From: Kineosporia corallincola
Lineage (GTDB): Bacteria; Actinomycetota; Actinomycetes; Actinomycetales; Kineosporiaceae
Direction of reading: 5' to 3'
Length of the DNA stretch: 64,000 bases
NCBI RefSeq assembly: GCF_018499875.1
Contig: NZ_JAHBAY010000003.1
Span: 62,001-126,000 of the forward strand
The notes under the pieces are model-generated. The model was not told the origin of the DNA and made no database searches. It saw only the letters and a list, made by a program, of their open reading frames with translations. Every line of letters starts with the position of its first letter. The first letter of the stretch is position 1. Both the position numbers and the translations under genes were made by a program. This document shows positions 42,244-49,337 of the stretch, piece after piece.

Positions 42244-42818
42244 TGAGGGCCCGGCGCCTGGGAAGCGGCCTGCTCTCCACCGGCCGGCTCGTGTCGATGG
42301 CGGTTCTCGCCGTCGCCGCGGGCCTGATGGTGTGGGCGGCCGTGCCCCTGGCGTTCGGGTGGTCCGCGCACGCGGTGGTCACCGGCTCGATGGTGCCCCA
42401 GGTGCAGATCGGCGACGTGCTGGTGTCCGACCGGGTCGACCCGGCGACCCTGAAGGTCGGCATGGTGGTGTTGTTCGAGGACCCGACGCAGCCGGACCGG
42501 GTGCTGTCGCACCGGATCCGGGCGATCGACGACGACGGCAGCCTGACCACGCAGGGCGACGCCAACCCCAGCGCCGACCCGGCGAAGGTGCCGGTGGAGA
42601 ACGTGATCGGCGTGGCCCGGCTCCGGATCCCGTGGGTCGGCTATCCCGCGGTCTGGTTCGGCTCGGGCCGGTACCTGCTGGTGCTCGTCACCCTGGCCGG
42701 CCTGGTGCTGGCCAGCACGCTGGCGATCTGGCCGCACGACGGTGACCGGCCGCCCGCCCCGACCGCCGACGAGCCGTGGCCCTGGCTGGTGCCGCTGCGC
42801 GACCGGGCGCGTCACTGA
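42243..42818 (+). CDS. SipW-type signal peptidase I (ER type)
   Basis: 191 residues. One N-terminal membrane segment (LVSMAVLAVAAGLMVWAAVP), catalytic Ser in HAVVTGSMVPQVQIGDVLVS, a His in RVLSHRIRAI and an Asp-rich QGDANPSAD box, i.e. the Ser-His type found in archaea, the ER and Bacillus SipW, and then a C-terminal membrane segment. It should cleave the TasA-like protein encoded just upstream. Closed by the terminator 42833-42870. Confidence 0.88.
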   Translation: MRARRLGSGLLSTGRLVSMAVLAVAAGLMVWAAVPLAFGWSAHAVVTGSMVPQVQIGDVLVSDRVDPATLKVGMVVLFEDPTQPDRVLSHRIRAIDDDGSLTTQGDANPSADPAKVPVENVIGVARLRIPWVGYPAVWFGSGRYLLVLVTLAGLVLASTLAIWPHDGDRPPAPTADEPWPWLVPLRDRARH

Positions 42819-42832
42819 GGCGTGAATGAAAC

Positions 42833-42870
42833 AGGGCCCGGACCGCGATCTCTCGCGGAGCCCGGGCCCT
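42833..42870. terminator. Bidirectional terminator between SipW and the acidic protein gene
   Basis: GGGCCCGG/CCGGGCCC outer and CCGCGA/TCGCGG inner stems with a small internal mismatch and TCTC loop, between two convergent genes. On the minus strand TGTTTCATT follows. Confidence 0.85.
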
Positions 42871-42886
42871 CAAAAGGAAGACGGTG

Positions 42887-43150
42887 CTAGAGCGCGGCGC
42901 GCAGCCGGGCCAGGACCTGTTCGGCGTCCCACGAGTAGTCGTAGTTCTCCGACAGGCAATCGTCGTCGATGCACTTCATCACGGCCGTCAGTGCCTGACG
43001 GGCGCGTTCGTTCAGAACCACGGAGACGTAACCGGTCTTGGGGTCACGGGTGACCGCGACCACGGGTTCGGTCTCCTCGGCGACCTCTTCCTCCTCGAAC
43101 TCGCTCTCGAAGAGATCATCACGGGACAGCAGCGGGCTCAGGGCATTCAC
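42887..43150 (-). CDS. Small acidic protein of unknown function
   Basis: 87 residues from GTG 43150 with GGAGG seven bases upstream. The first third is strongly acidic (SEFEEEEVAEETEPVVAV), the middle reads DPKTGYVSVVLNERARQALT and the end LRAAL. One Cys pair occurs in MKCIDDDCL. I do not recognise the family. Gene is convergent with sipW and separated from the ABC genes by 120 bases. Confidence 0.6.
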   Translation of the reverse strand: MNALSPLLSRDDLFESEFEEEEVAEETEPVVAVTRDPKTGYVSVVLNERARQALTAVMKCIDDDCLSENYDYSWDAEQVLARLRAAL

Positions 43151-43270
43151 GATGAACCTCCAGTAGAGCCTGACGACACTGCGTCAGGACCTCGTGTTCT
43201 CATCTTCCGCGACCAGGAGCTTTTGGCAACCGGAAGATCGTGACCTGCGCCACGTCCGGGGTTTTTGAGC

Positions 43271-44089
43271 TCAGCGGGTGAGGCGCCCCAGGGTCAGCGA
43301 CGCGGTGTACACGCCGAGCGCGGAAGCCCCTGCGAGAACGAGGAAGTCCAGCCACAACCGGGACGGCTCGCCGATCAGGAGACCACGCAGCGCGTTCACC
43401 TCGTACGTGAGCGGGTTCACGTGGCTGATCACCTTCAGCCAGCCCGGCATGATCTGCACCGGGTAGAGCGCGTTCGAGGCGAAGAACAGCGGCATGGTGA
43501 TGGCCTGCCCGATTCCCATCAGCCGGTCGCGTTTCACCACCAGGCCGGCGAGAGTGACCGACAGGCAGGCGAAGAACGCGGCGCCGAGCATCACCACCAC
43601 CGCCACGCCGAGCAGCTTCAGCGGGTTGGCGGTCATCCCGACCCCGAGCAGCGCCGCCACGATCACCACGGCGATCGCCTGGGCCAGCGAGCGCACCCCG
43701 GCCGCGAACGCCTTGCCCGCCACCAGCGCCGCGCGCGGTGTGGGCGTGACCATCAGCTTGGTGAGCACCCCGGCGTCGCGTTCCCAGATGATCTGGATGC
43801 CGTAGAAGATCGAGACGAAAAGCGCCGACTGCGCGATGATCCCGGGTGCCAGGTAGTCGAGGTAGGGCACGTCACCGGTGGGGATGGCGCGGATCCGGCT
43901 GAACGTCTCGCCGAAGATCACCAGCCAGAGGATCGGCTGGATCGACCGGGTCACCAGCTCGGTGCGGTCGTGCCGGAGCTTCTGGAGCTCGACGAGGCAG
44001 AAGGTGCCGATCCGCGAGAGCAGCAGAACCGGCCCCCTCGGGGCGGTCTCAGCCGAGACGGCGGGCGGTGCGGCGGGCGCTGCGGACAT
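43271..44089 (-). CDS. ABC-2 type transporter permease (DrrB-like)
   Basis: 272 residues from ATG 44089, which lies inside the 3' end of the ATPase gene. Six membrane segments, with family motif FGETFSRIRAIPTGDVPYLD and GIQIIWERDAGVLTKLMVTP, as in DrrB and other daunorubicin-type exporters. With the ATPase it should export a lipophilic compound. GTG 44116 in the same frame is less likely because GGAGG precedes 44089. Confidence 0.87.
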   Translation of the reverse strand: MSAAPAAPPAVSAETAPRGPVLLLSRIGTFCLVELQKLRHDRTELVTRSIQPILWLVIFGETFSRIRAIPTGDVPYLDYLAPGIIAQSALFVSIFYGIQIIWERDAGVLTKLMVTPTPRAALVAGKAFAAGVRSLAQAIAVVIVAALLGVGMTANPLKLLGVAVVVMLGAAFFACLSVTLAGLVVKRDRLMGIGQAITMPLFFASNALYPVQIMPGWLKVISHVNPLTYEVNALRGLLIGEPSRLWLDFLVLAGASALGVYTASLTLGRLTR

Positions 44090-44864
44090 CCCGGAGCCCT
44101 CCTTCCTGCTCGTCACCGGTGAGACTGCCGCCGGTGTGGTGACGGAACACGTCCTCCAGGGTGGCCTCCGGGCCCAGCTGCCGTTGCAACTCGGCCGGGG
44201 TGCCGTCGGCCTGGAGCCGGCCGCGGTGCATCAGCGCCACCCGGTGGCACAGCTGCTCGGCCTCCTCCATGTAGTGAGTGGTCAGCAGCACGGTCATGCC
44301 GTACTCGGCCTGCATGCGCCGCACCCGCTGCCACACGCTGTCGCGGGCGACCGGGTCCAGGCCGACGGTGGGCTCGTCGAGGATGAGCAGGGCGGGCCGG
44401 TTCACCAGGGCCTGCGCCAGTTCCAGCCGGCGCACCATCCCGCCCGAGTAGGTGCCGGCCAGGCGGTCGGCGGCCTCGGTGAGATCGAGCATGGCCAGCG
44501 CGTCGTCCACCCGTTGTGAGCGTTGTTTTCTGGGGACGTCGAACAGCCGCGCGAACCAGGCCACGTTCTCCCGGCCGGTCAGCGCGCCCTCGACCGAGAG
44601 CTGTTGCGGCACATAGCCGATGGCCCGGCGCACCACCATCGGACGGGTCACCGGATCGACGCCGAAGATCCGGACCGACCCCGAGCGCAGCGGCAGCAGG
44701 GTGGTCAGCATCCGGATGGTGGTGGTCTTGCCGGCGCCGTTCGGGCCGAGCAGCCCGAAGGTCTCCCCGGCCGCGATGTCGAGGCTCAGGTCGTCGACCG
44801 CGACGTGGTCACCGAAGCGATGACTCACGCCGCGCACCGAGACGGCGAGCTGCTGGTCTGTCAC
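44049..44864 (-). CDS. ABC transporter ATP-binding protein (DrrA-like)
   Basis: 271 residues. Walker A GLLGPNGAGKTTTIRML, signature YSGGMVRRLELAQALV, Walker B LLILDEPTVGLDPVARDS and switch LLTTHYMEEAEQLC fit the DrrA/CcmA group. The C-terminus (LEDVFRHHTGGSLTG) is the regulatory tail of DrrA. 41-bp overlap with the permease gene makes translation coupled. Transcribed with the permease and possibly behind the HxlR gene 36 bases upstream. Confidence 0.9.
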   Translation of the reverse strand: MTDQQLAVSVRGVSHRFGDHVAVDDLSLDIAAGETFGLLGPNGAGKTTTIRMLTTLLPLRSGSVRIFGVDPVTRPMVVRRAIGYVPQQLSVEGALTGRENVAWFARLFDVPRKQRSQRVDDALAMLDLTEAADRLAGTYSGGMVRRLELAQALVNRPALLILDEPTVGLDPVARDSVWQRVRRMQAEYGMTVLLTTHYMEEAEQLCHRVALMHRGRLQADGTPAELQRQLGPEATLEDVFRHHTGGSLTGDEQEGGLRDVRSARRTARRLG

Positions 44865-44899
44865 GCAGAGAAGGTTACCTCCGCTAACTATCTTCCGGC

Positions 44900-45274
44900 C
44901 TAGACTCCAGGTGCTGTGATCTGCGCCTCGTCGTACCGCTCGCGCGAGGCGAGGACGCCCGCGGTGTGGGTGCGGGCCCAGCGCTCCAGCTCCAGCAGCA
45001 CCGGGCGCAGCGTGCGCCCGGCCTCGGTGAGCTCGTAGACCACCCGCGGCGGCACCTCGGCGTACGCGTGACGCACCACCAGGCCGTCACGCTCCAGCGC
45101 TTTCAGGCTCTGCGACAGCATTTTCGGCGAGATGCCGGCCACCCGCCCGGCCAGGTCCCGGTAGCGGGCCGGGCCCTCGGAGAGGACGCCGATGATCAGA
45201 ACCGTCCAGCGGTCGCCGATCCGGTCGACGAGTTTCCGGCTCGGGCAGTCCGGATGGTACGGATCGAACTCCAC
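44900..45274 (-). CDS. HxlR family transcriptional regulator
   Basis: 124 residues from GTG 45274. MEFDPYHPDCPSRKLVDRIG, DRWTVLIIGVLSEGPARYRD, SPKMLSQSLKALERDGLVVR is the HxlR winged helix. Cys10 sits where redox-sensing members (YodB, HypR, QorR) carry their reactive Cys, so it may sense quinones or electrophiles. It lies 27 bases downstream of the oxidoreductase gene, same strand, so they share the promoter with the dyad 45985. Confidence 0.9.
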   Translation of the reverse strand: MEFDPYHPDCPSRKLVDRIGDRWTVLIIGVLSEGPARYRDLAGRVAGISPKMLSQSLKALERDGLVVRHAYAEVPPRVVYELTEAGRTLRPVLLELERWARTHTAGVLASRERYDEAQITAPGV

Positions 45275-45301
45275 GACGTCCTCTCCCTGCTTCGGGAAAA
45301 A

Positions 45302-45949
45302 TCAGTAGGCGACGCTGATGCGCTCGCGCCGGTGGGCGCCCGCCTCGATCTCGTCAACATAGGCGATCGCGTAGTCGTCGCCGGAAATGAACGACTTACC
45401 CTCGGCGTCCGACTGGAGCACGTCACCGCCGACGCGGAACGAGCCGACGCGCTCACCCGGCACCCAGGAACCGAACTCGGCGGCCGGGCTGACATAGAAC
45501 CAGTCCAGCTTCTCGTCCGAGACGCGCAGGGCCTCAAGGATCTCGCGATGACTGCCGGCCTCGCCCTTGTAGGCGTCGGGGAACTCCGGGGTGTCGATCA
45601 GCGCCGGGCCGCCCTCGGCGACCAGGAGCGAGCCGGCCCCACCGACGAAGCTCAGCCGGGCGCCGTTCGCGATCGAGACCTCGGTGAGCAGCGGCAGCGC
45701 GTCGATCAGCTTCGGCTCCCCCTCCTCGCCCGGCTCGGCGCGCAGCGCGACGACGATCTGGTCGGCCCCCTTCACCAGCTCGGTGACGAACGCGGCGTCA
45801 TGGATCGACCCGGTGCGCACCTCGACCCCGGAAGCCACCTCCTTGGCGTGGCGGGCGACCGCCGTGACCTGGTGCCCGCGCGAGGCCAGCTCCGCCGAGA
45901 TCCGGCCGCCCGCATAACCGGTACCACCGAAGACGATGACCTTGGCCAT
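45302..45949 (-). CDS. NAD(P)H-binding oxidoreductase (atypical SDR, YwnB/QorB-like)
   Basis: 215 residues. N-terminal VIVFGGTGYAGGRISAELA is the dinucleotide-binding motif; LVKGADQIVVALRAEPGEEG and FVGGAGSLLVAEGGPALIDT are typical of the NmrA/SDR_a5 group, which lacks a classical SDR Tyr-x-x-x-Lys and may be a redox sensor or quinone reductase. First gene of an operon with the HxlR regulator, ATG 45949 behind GGAG. Confidence 0.88.
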   Translation of the reverse strand: MAKVIVFGGTGYAGGRISAELASRGHQVTAVARHAKEVASGVEVRTGSIHDAAFVTELVKGADQIVVALRAEPGEEGEPKLIDALPLLTEVSIANGARLSFVGGAGSLLVAEGGPALIDTPEFPDAYKGEAGSHREILEALRVSDEKLDWFYVSPAAEFGSWVPGERVGSFRVGGDVLQSDAEGKSFISGDDYAIAYVDEIEAGAHRRERISVAY

Positions 45950-45984
45950 GATTTACTCACTCCTGACTAGCTGTGGGGTAGTTG

Positions 45985-45999
45985 CTATCTAGAAGATAG
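45985..45999. promoter_or_regulatory. HxlR-type operator before the oxidoreductase-HxlR operon
   Basis: CTATCT-AGA-AGATAG is a perfect 15-bp dyad 36 bases upstream of ATG 45949, in AT-rich sequence unlike its surroundings. Size and position fit an HxlR autoregulatory site. Confidence 0.65.
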
Positions 46000-46188
46000 T
46001 GAGATGCCGGCGCGGACGCCATAGCCCGGACGAGGTTATTTGAATCGTCACGTTCTCTGCTGGGCGGAGCCCGTCGCACCCGGCCGCTCAACCGTGATCA
46101 CGCCCGGTCCGGACACGACGCGAGGGCCGACCGTTCTGGCGGGATGAGCTCGGGCCCGGACTCGGAGCGAGGCGGAGCAGCCCGGGTG

Positions 46189-46243
46189 CTGGTTCGGTTT
46201 TCACACCACCATTCCGTCCAGGGTGGTGTGAAAACCGAACCAG
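46189..46243. terminator. Very long perfect hairpin (22-bp stem) past the SDR gene
   Basis: Arms 46189-46210 and 46222-46243 are exact reverse complements around an 11-base loop, 69 bases past the SDR stop. The arm core TTTTCACACC resembles TTTTGACACC of the hairpin at 16801. Likely a terminator without U tract; may be a member of a repeated family. Confidence 0.7.
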
Positions 46244-46311
46244 ACCTCCCGTCGCTGCCCTGTGACTCAGAACGTCGGGGAATTCGCTGCCGTTGCGGCT
46301 GACAGCACGGC

Positions 46312-47085
46312 CTAGGCGACCGACAGGCCGCCGTCCACGAAGATGGCCTGGCCGGTGACGAAGGCGGAGGCGTCGGAGGCGAGCCAGACCGCTACGCCGG
46401 CGAAGTCGGGGCGTTCGCCGTTGCGGCCCGCGTGGGTGCGGGCGGCCAGTGCCTCGGCCCGGCCGGGGATGGCGAAAGTGGGCTCGGTGAGCGGGGTCCG
46501 GACGAAACCCGGCACCAGCGAATTGCAGCACACCCCGTGGGGTGCCCAGGCCTCGGACTGGGAACGGGTGAGACCCGTGACGGCGGCCTTGGACACGCCG
46601 TAGACCCCGCTGTTGCCGAAGGCACTGACCGACTGCTGCGAGGCGACGTTGATGATGCGACCCCAGCCCCGGGCCGCCATCGCCGGGCCCAGGGCCTGGC
46701 CGAGCAGGAAGGGGGCGTCGACGTTGACCGCCATCGTGCGGTCGTAGTCGTCGGCGGTGAGTTCGTTCATCGGGGGCCGCAGGTTGAGACCGGCGGAGTT
46801 CACCAGGATGTCGACGGGGCCGAATTCCGCCACAGCGCGTTCGGCCAGATCTCTCACCTGGGCGCGGTCGGAGAGGTCGGCCGCGATCCAGCCGGCCTCG
46901 ACGCCGTCTTTTTGTAGTTGTTCGGCATTACGCTGCAAAAGCCCGGCGGTGCGGGCCACGAGCACCACCCGCGCCCCGGCCCGCCCGATCGCCTCTGCCA
47001 TGCTCAGGCCGATACCGGAACTCGCGCCGGCGACCAGAGCGGTGCGCCCGGCGCAGGAAAAGAGTTGATCCAGGGCCGGATGCAC
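46312..47085 (-). CDS. Short-chain dehydrogenase/reductase (SDR)
   Basis: 257 residues. NAD(P)-binding ALVAGASSGIGLSMAEAIGR, VNSAGLNLRP, and the active site SQQSVSAFGNSGVYGVSKAA (Ser, Tyr-x-x-x-Lys), ending PGFVRTPLT and FVDGGLSVA. Complete classical SDR, closest in style to gluconate 5-dehydrogenase or 3-oxoacyl-ACP reductase. Substrate unknown. Follows lsr2 by 18 bases on the same strand (start GTG 47085). Confidence 0.88.
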   Translation of the reverse strand: MHPALDQLFSCAGRTALVAGASSGIGLSMAEAIGRAGARVVLVARTAGLLQRNAEQLQKDGVEAGWIAADLSDRAQVRDLAERAVAEFGPVDILVNSAGLNLRPPMNELTADDYDRTMAVNVDAPFLLGQALGPAMAARGWGRIINVASQQSVSAFGNSGVYGVSKAAVTGLTRSQSEAWAPHGVCCNSLVPGFVRTPLTEPTFAIPGRAEALAARTHAGRNGERPDFAGVAVWLASDASAFVTGQAIFVDGGLSVA

Positions 47086-47103
47086 GTGAATGATCCGGTG
47101 CGG

Positions 47104-47424
47104 TCAGTTGCCGGCCGCGTGGTACTGCTCCAGCACGGAGGAGGAGATGCGGCCACGCTGGGAGACCTCGATACCGTTGCTGGCGGCCCAGGCCCGCACC
47201 GCCGCGGTGTCGACACCGGCGTTGACCTTGCGGATCGTGCGGCCGGACTTGGTCAGACGCCGCGCGCCCGCGGTGAACGGCTCGAAAGCCTGACGCAATT
47301 TCGCGGCGTTCTTCTCGGTCACGTCGATCTCATACGTCTTGCCGTCGAGAGCGAAGGTGATCGTCTCCGCGGCGGGCTTTCCGTTGATGTCGTCGGTGAA
47401 TTCCACAACCGTTCTCTGCGCCAT
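47104..47424 (-). CDS. lsr2: Lsr2-type nucleoid-associated protein
   Basis: 106 residues from ATG 47424. MAQRTVVEFTDDINGKPAAE and TITFALDGKTYEIDV make the N-terminal dimerisation domain; the C-terminal DNA-binding domain is VRAWAASNGIEVSQRGRISS with the AT-hook-like Gln-Arg-Gly-Arg. Lsr2 binds AT-rich, often acquired DNA and silences it. TATGCT (minus strand) ends six bases before the ATG, suggesting a leaderless message. An upstream in-frame extension to 47484 is unlikely. Confidence 0.95.
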   Translation of the reverse strand: MAQRTVVEFTDDINGKPAAETITFALDGKTYEIDVTEKNAAKLRQAFEPFTAGARRLTKSGRTIRKVNAGVDTAAVRAWAASNGIEVSQRGRISSSVLEQYHAAGN

Positions 47425-47560
47425 GCCCAGAGCATAGGGCGGGAATCCACAAAGACGTAATTCGCCGGTCCGGAGGCGGACCATTAAGTCGGTCGCCGAG
47501 ATCCGTCATTCACCCGGACGGGCGCAACACGTGGCGCCACCGAATGGTCACGCAATTACG

Positions 47561-47887
47561 TCATTCCGGTTCGCCGGATTCGCGCACCAGATGCCACGGC
47601 CGGTCCGGCCGGGTGTTCCGCGCGCCCGCGCTGACCCGGAGAGCATGCACCGCGCGTTCCGGTGCCGCATCGGTGCCGCCCTCGATCCGGCCCAGGTATT
47701 CGTGCCCGGTCAGGTGACACCACGAGGGCAGGTCGATCGGGGCCGCCGGGTCGGTGGTGACCACCCGCACCTCGGTGCCCGGCGCGGTGACCGCGACCAC
47801 GCCCCGCAGCTTGATCAGCAGCCGCACGCAGAGCATGCCGGTGCCGTCGACAAGTACCGGCCCGTCAGGGCTTTCGGAGGAGCTCAG
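47561..47887 (-). CDS. TusA/SirA-like sulfurtransferase-family protein
   Basis: About 108 residues. VDGTGMLCVRLLIKLRGVVA, VRVVTTDPAAPIDLPSWCHL, TGHEYLGRIEGG is the TusA fold with its conserved Cys, although the usual Cys-Pro is Cys-Val. The frame has no ATG, GTG or TTG in a suitable place; CTG 47887, overlapping the stop of the upstream gene (CTGA) with GGAGC before it, is the likely start. May relay sulfur or be a partner of a redox protein. Confidence 0.6.
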   Translation of the reverse strand: MSSSESPDGPVLVDGTGMLCVRLLIKLRGVVAVTAPGTEVRVVTTDPAAPIDLPSWCHLTGHEYLGRIEGGTDAAPERAVHALRVSAGARNTRPDRPWHLVRESGEPE

Positions 47888-48189
47888 CGATCGCTCCGGC
47901 GGTCCGACACGGCGTGGGACGCCGCGGCGGTGACGGCGGAGACCACCAGCACCGCGGGCCAGGCGCCGATCTTCCTGGCCAGCGGGTGGGAGAGCCCGAA
48001 CGCGCCGAGGTAGGTCGCGACCAGCGCACCGGTGGTGACCGGGCCGGTGGTGCGGGCCCATTCCCGCCCCGCCAGCACACCGCCGGCGGCGAGCACGGCA
48101 CCGCCGAGCGGCCGGACGCCGGTGCGGCGGGCGATCTGCCAGCCCCCGATGAGAGAACCTGCGGTGACGGCGGATGTCGGAAGTCGCAT
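47884..48189 (-). CDS. Small hydrophobic protein of unknown function
   Basis: 101 residues from ATG 48189: AGSLIGGWQIARRTGVRPLG, GAVLAAGGVLAGREWARTTG, ALVATYLGAFGLSHPLARKI, AVLVVSAVTAAASHAVSDRR, three to four membrane segments. I do not recognise a family. Coupled to the TusA-like gene by a CTGA overlap. Confidence 0.65.
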   Translation of the reverse strand: MRLPTSAVTAGSLIGGWQIARRTGVRPLGGAVLAAGGVLAGREWARTTGPVTTGALVATYLGAFGLSHPLARKIGAWPAVLVVSAVTAAASHAVSDRRSDR

Positions 48190-48215
48190 GCCGCCGACGC
48201 TACACCGGCTCCCCG

Positions 48216-49184
48216 TCACCTGGTCAGGCGGTAGAGGCCCGGGCCGACCAGGGTGAGCGCGGTCGTCTCCCGGCCCGGCGGACCGGCCCTCAGCCGGTCG
48301 GCGACCATCGTGCGGATCGTGGACTCGGCGCAACCCGTTCCCCGGCGCCGCATCTCGGCCACCACCTCGTCGACGGTGAACCCGGCCTCCGCACGGCCCC
48401 GCGCGAGCGAGCGCACGGCGTCGAGGATCTCGCGGCGGGCGCCGTCCCTGGTTCCGCTGTCCAGCACCGGCAGCTCACCCGTGGTCACCGGGTCGGCGGG
48501 ATGCAGGGGCACGGACGGCGAGGGCACGTCCGCGCGCACCGCCGGTACCGGAGCCCCGGCCAGGGGCTCGACCAGGTAGGCGAACAGAACCCGGCCGGGC
48601 CCGGCCGGCTCGGCGACCCGGCAGTGCGCGGTGAGCCGGTGACCGAGCGCGAGATTGCCCAGGGCCCGGCCGGCCGGGCCCTGGAGCGTGGCCATGCCGG
48701 CCGGGTCGAGCTCCAGTCGCGCGCCCGGCTCACCGATCCGGCCCGGGCCGGGCCGGTCGTGAGCCGCACCCTGGGCCGAGTGCAGGGCCGAGTCCAGGGC
48801 CGTGCGCAGGGCGTCGGCCAGCCGGTCGTCGAGAAGCTGTACCACCCAGCGCTGTTCGGCCCGCACCTGGGCCAGCCGGAAGAGGTCGCGCAGCAGCTCG
48901 CCGAGAACGGCCGCGTCCGGCCGGACGCCGGCGGGACCGGGGTGCGGGAACGCGAGGGCGACCACCGTGAGGCCGGTCGCGGGCTCGCTCTCCGGATCGA
49001 CCACCAGGCCGACCCGGCCGCCGGCCAGTGCGGGCAGCGTCACCCCGGCGCGCAGCCGGCGGGCGGGCACCCCGGCCTCGCCGAGTGCGAGCACGGTCTC
49101 GAAGCGCAGCACGTCCTCGCCGAGCAGGTGGGTGCGCCCGGCGTCGTGGTGACCCGCCATCCGGCCCGCCACCGTCCGCCACAC
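48216..49184 (-). CDS. Protein with C-terminal DUF7669 winged-helix domain
   Basis: 322 residues from GTG 49184. The C-terminal 95 residues (REILDAVRSLARGRAEAGFT, VDEVVAEMRRRGTGCAESTI, RTMVADRLRAGPP then LVGPGLYRL) match DUF7669, a small helix-rich domain seen alone or with nucleases in actinomycetes. The N-terminal 220 residues are Leu/Ala/Arg-rich (GEDVLRFETVLALGEAGVPA), unlike anything I recognise. Function unknown. Divergent from the monooxygenase gene. Confidence 0.6.
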   Translation of the reverse strand: MWRTVAGRMAGHHDAGRTHLLGEDVLRFETVLALGEAGVPARRLRAGVTLPALAGGRVGLVVDPESEPATGLTVVALAFPHPGPAGVRPDAAVLGELLRDLFRLAQVRAEQRWVVQLLDDRLADALRTALDSALHSAQGAAHDRPGPGRIGEPGARLELDPAGMATLQGPAGRALGNLALGHRLTAHCRVAEPAGPGRVLFAYLVEPLAGAPVPAVRADVPSPSVPLHPADPVTTGELPVLDSGTRDGARREILDAVRSLARGRAEAGFTVDEVVAEMRRRGTGCAESTIRTMVADRLRAGPPGRETTALTLVGPGLYRLTR

Positions 49185-49337
49185 CGTCTCTCACTCCCCC
49201 GGACGCATGACGTCATCGTGCCCCTACCACGTCCCGGGCCGGAAGTACCGGAACTGCCCCGAACGGCGAAAGGCTCCGCCGGGCGGCCCGGGCTGGTTAC
49301 GATCACCCGGTTCGGCCACTCACCACGGGGGTTCGGG

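Larger units (their letters stand above)
45950..46311. other. Intergenic region between oxidoreductase and SDR genes
   Basis: 362 bp without a gene. It holds the HxlR-like dyad (45985-45999) near the oxidoreductase start and the long hairpin 46189-46243 near the SDR stop. Between them (46000-46188) I see nothing I can name. Confidence 0.7.
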
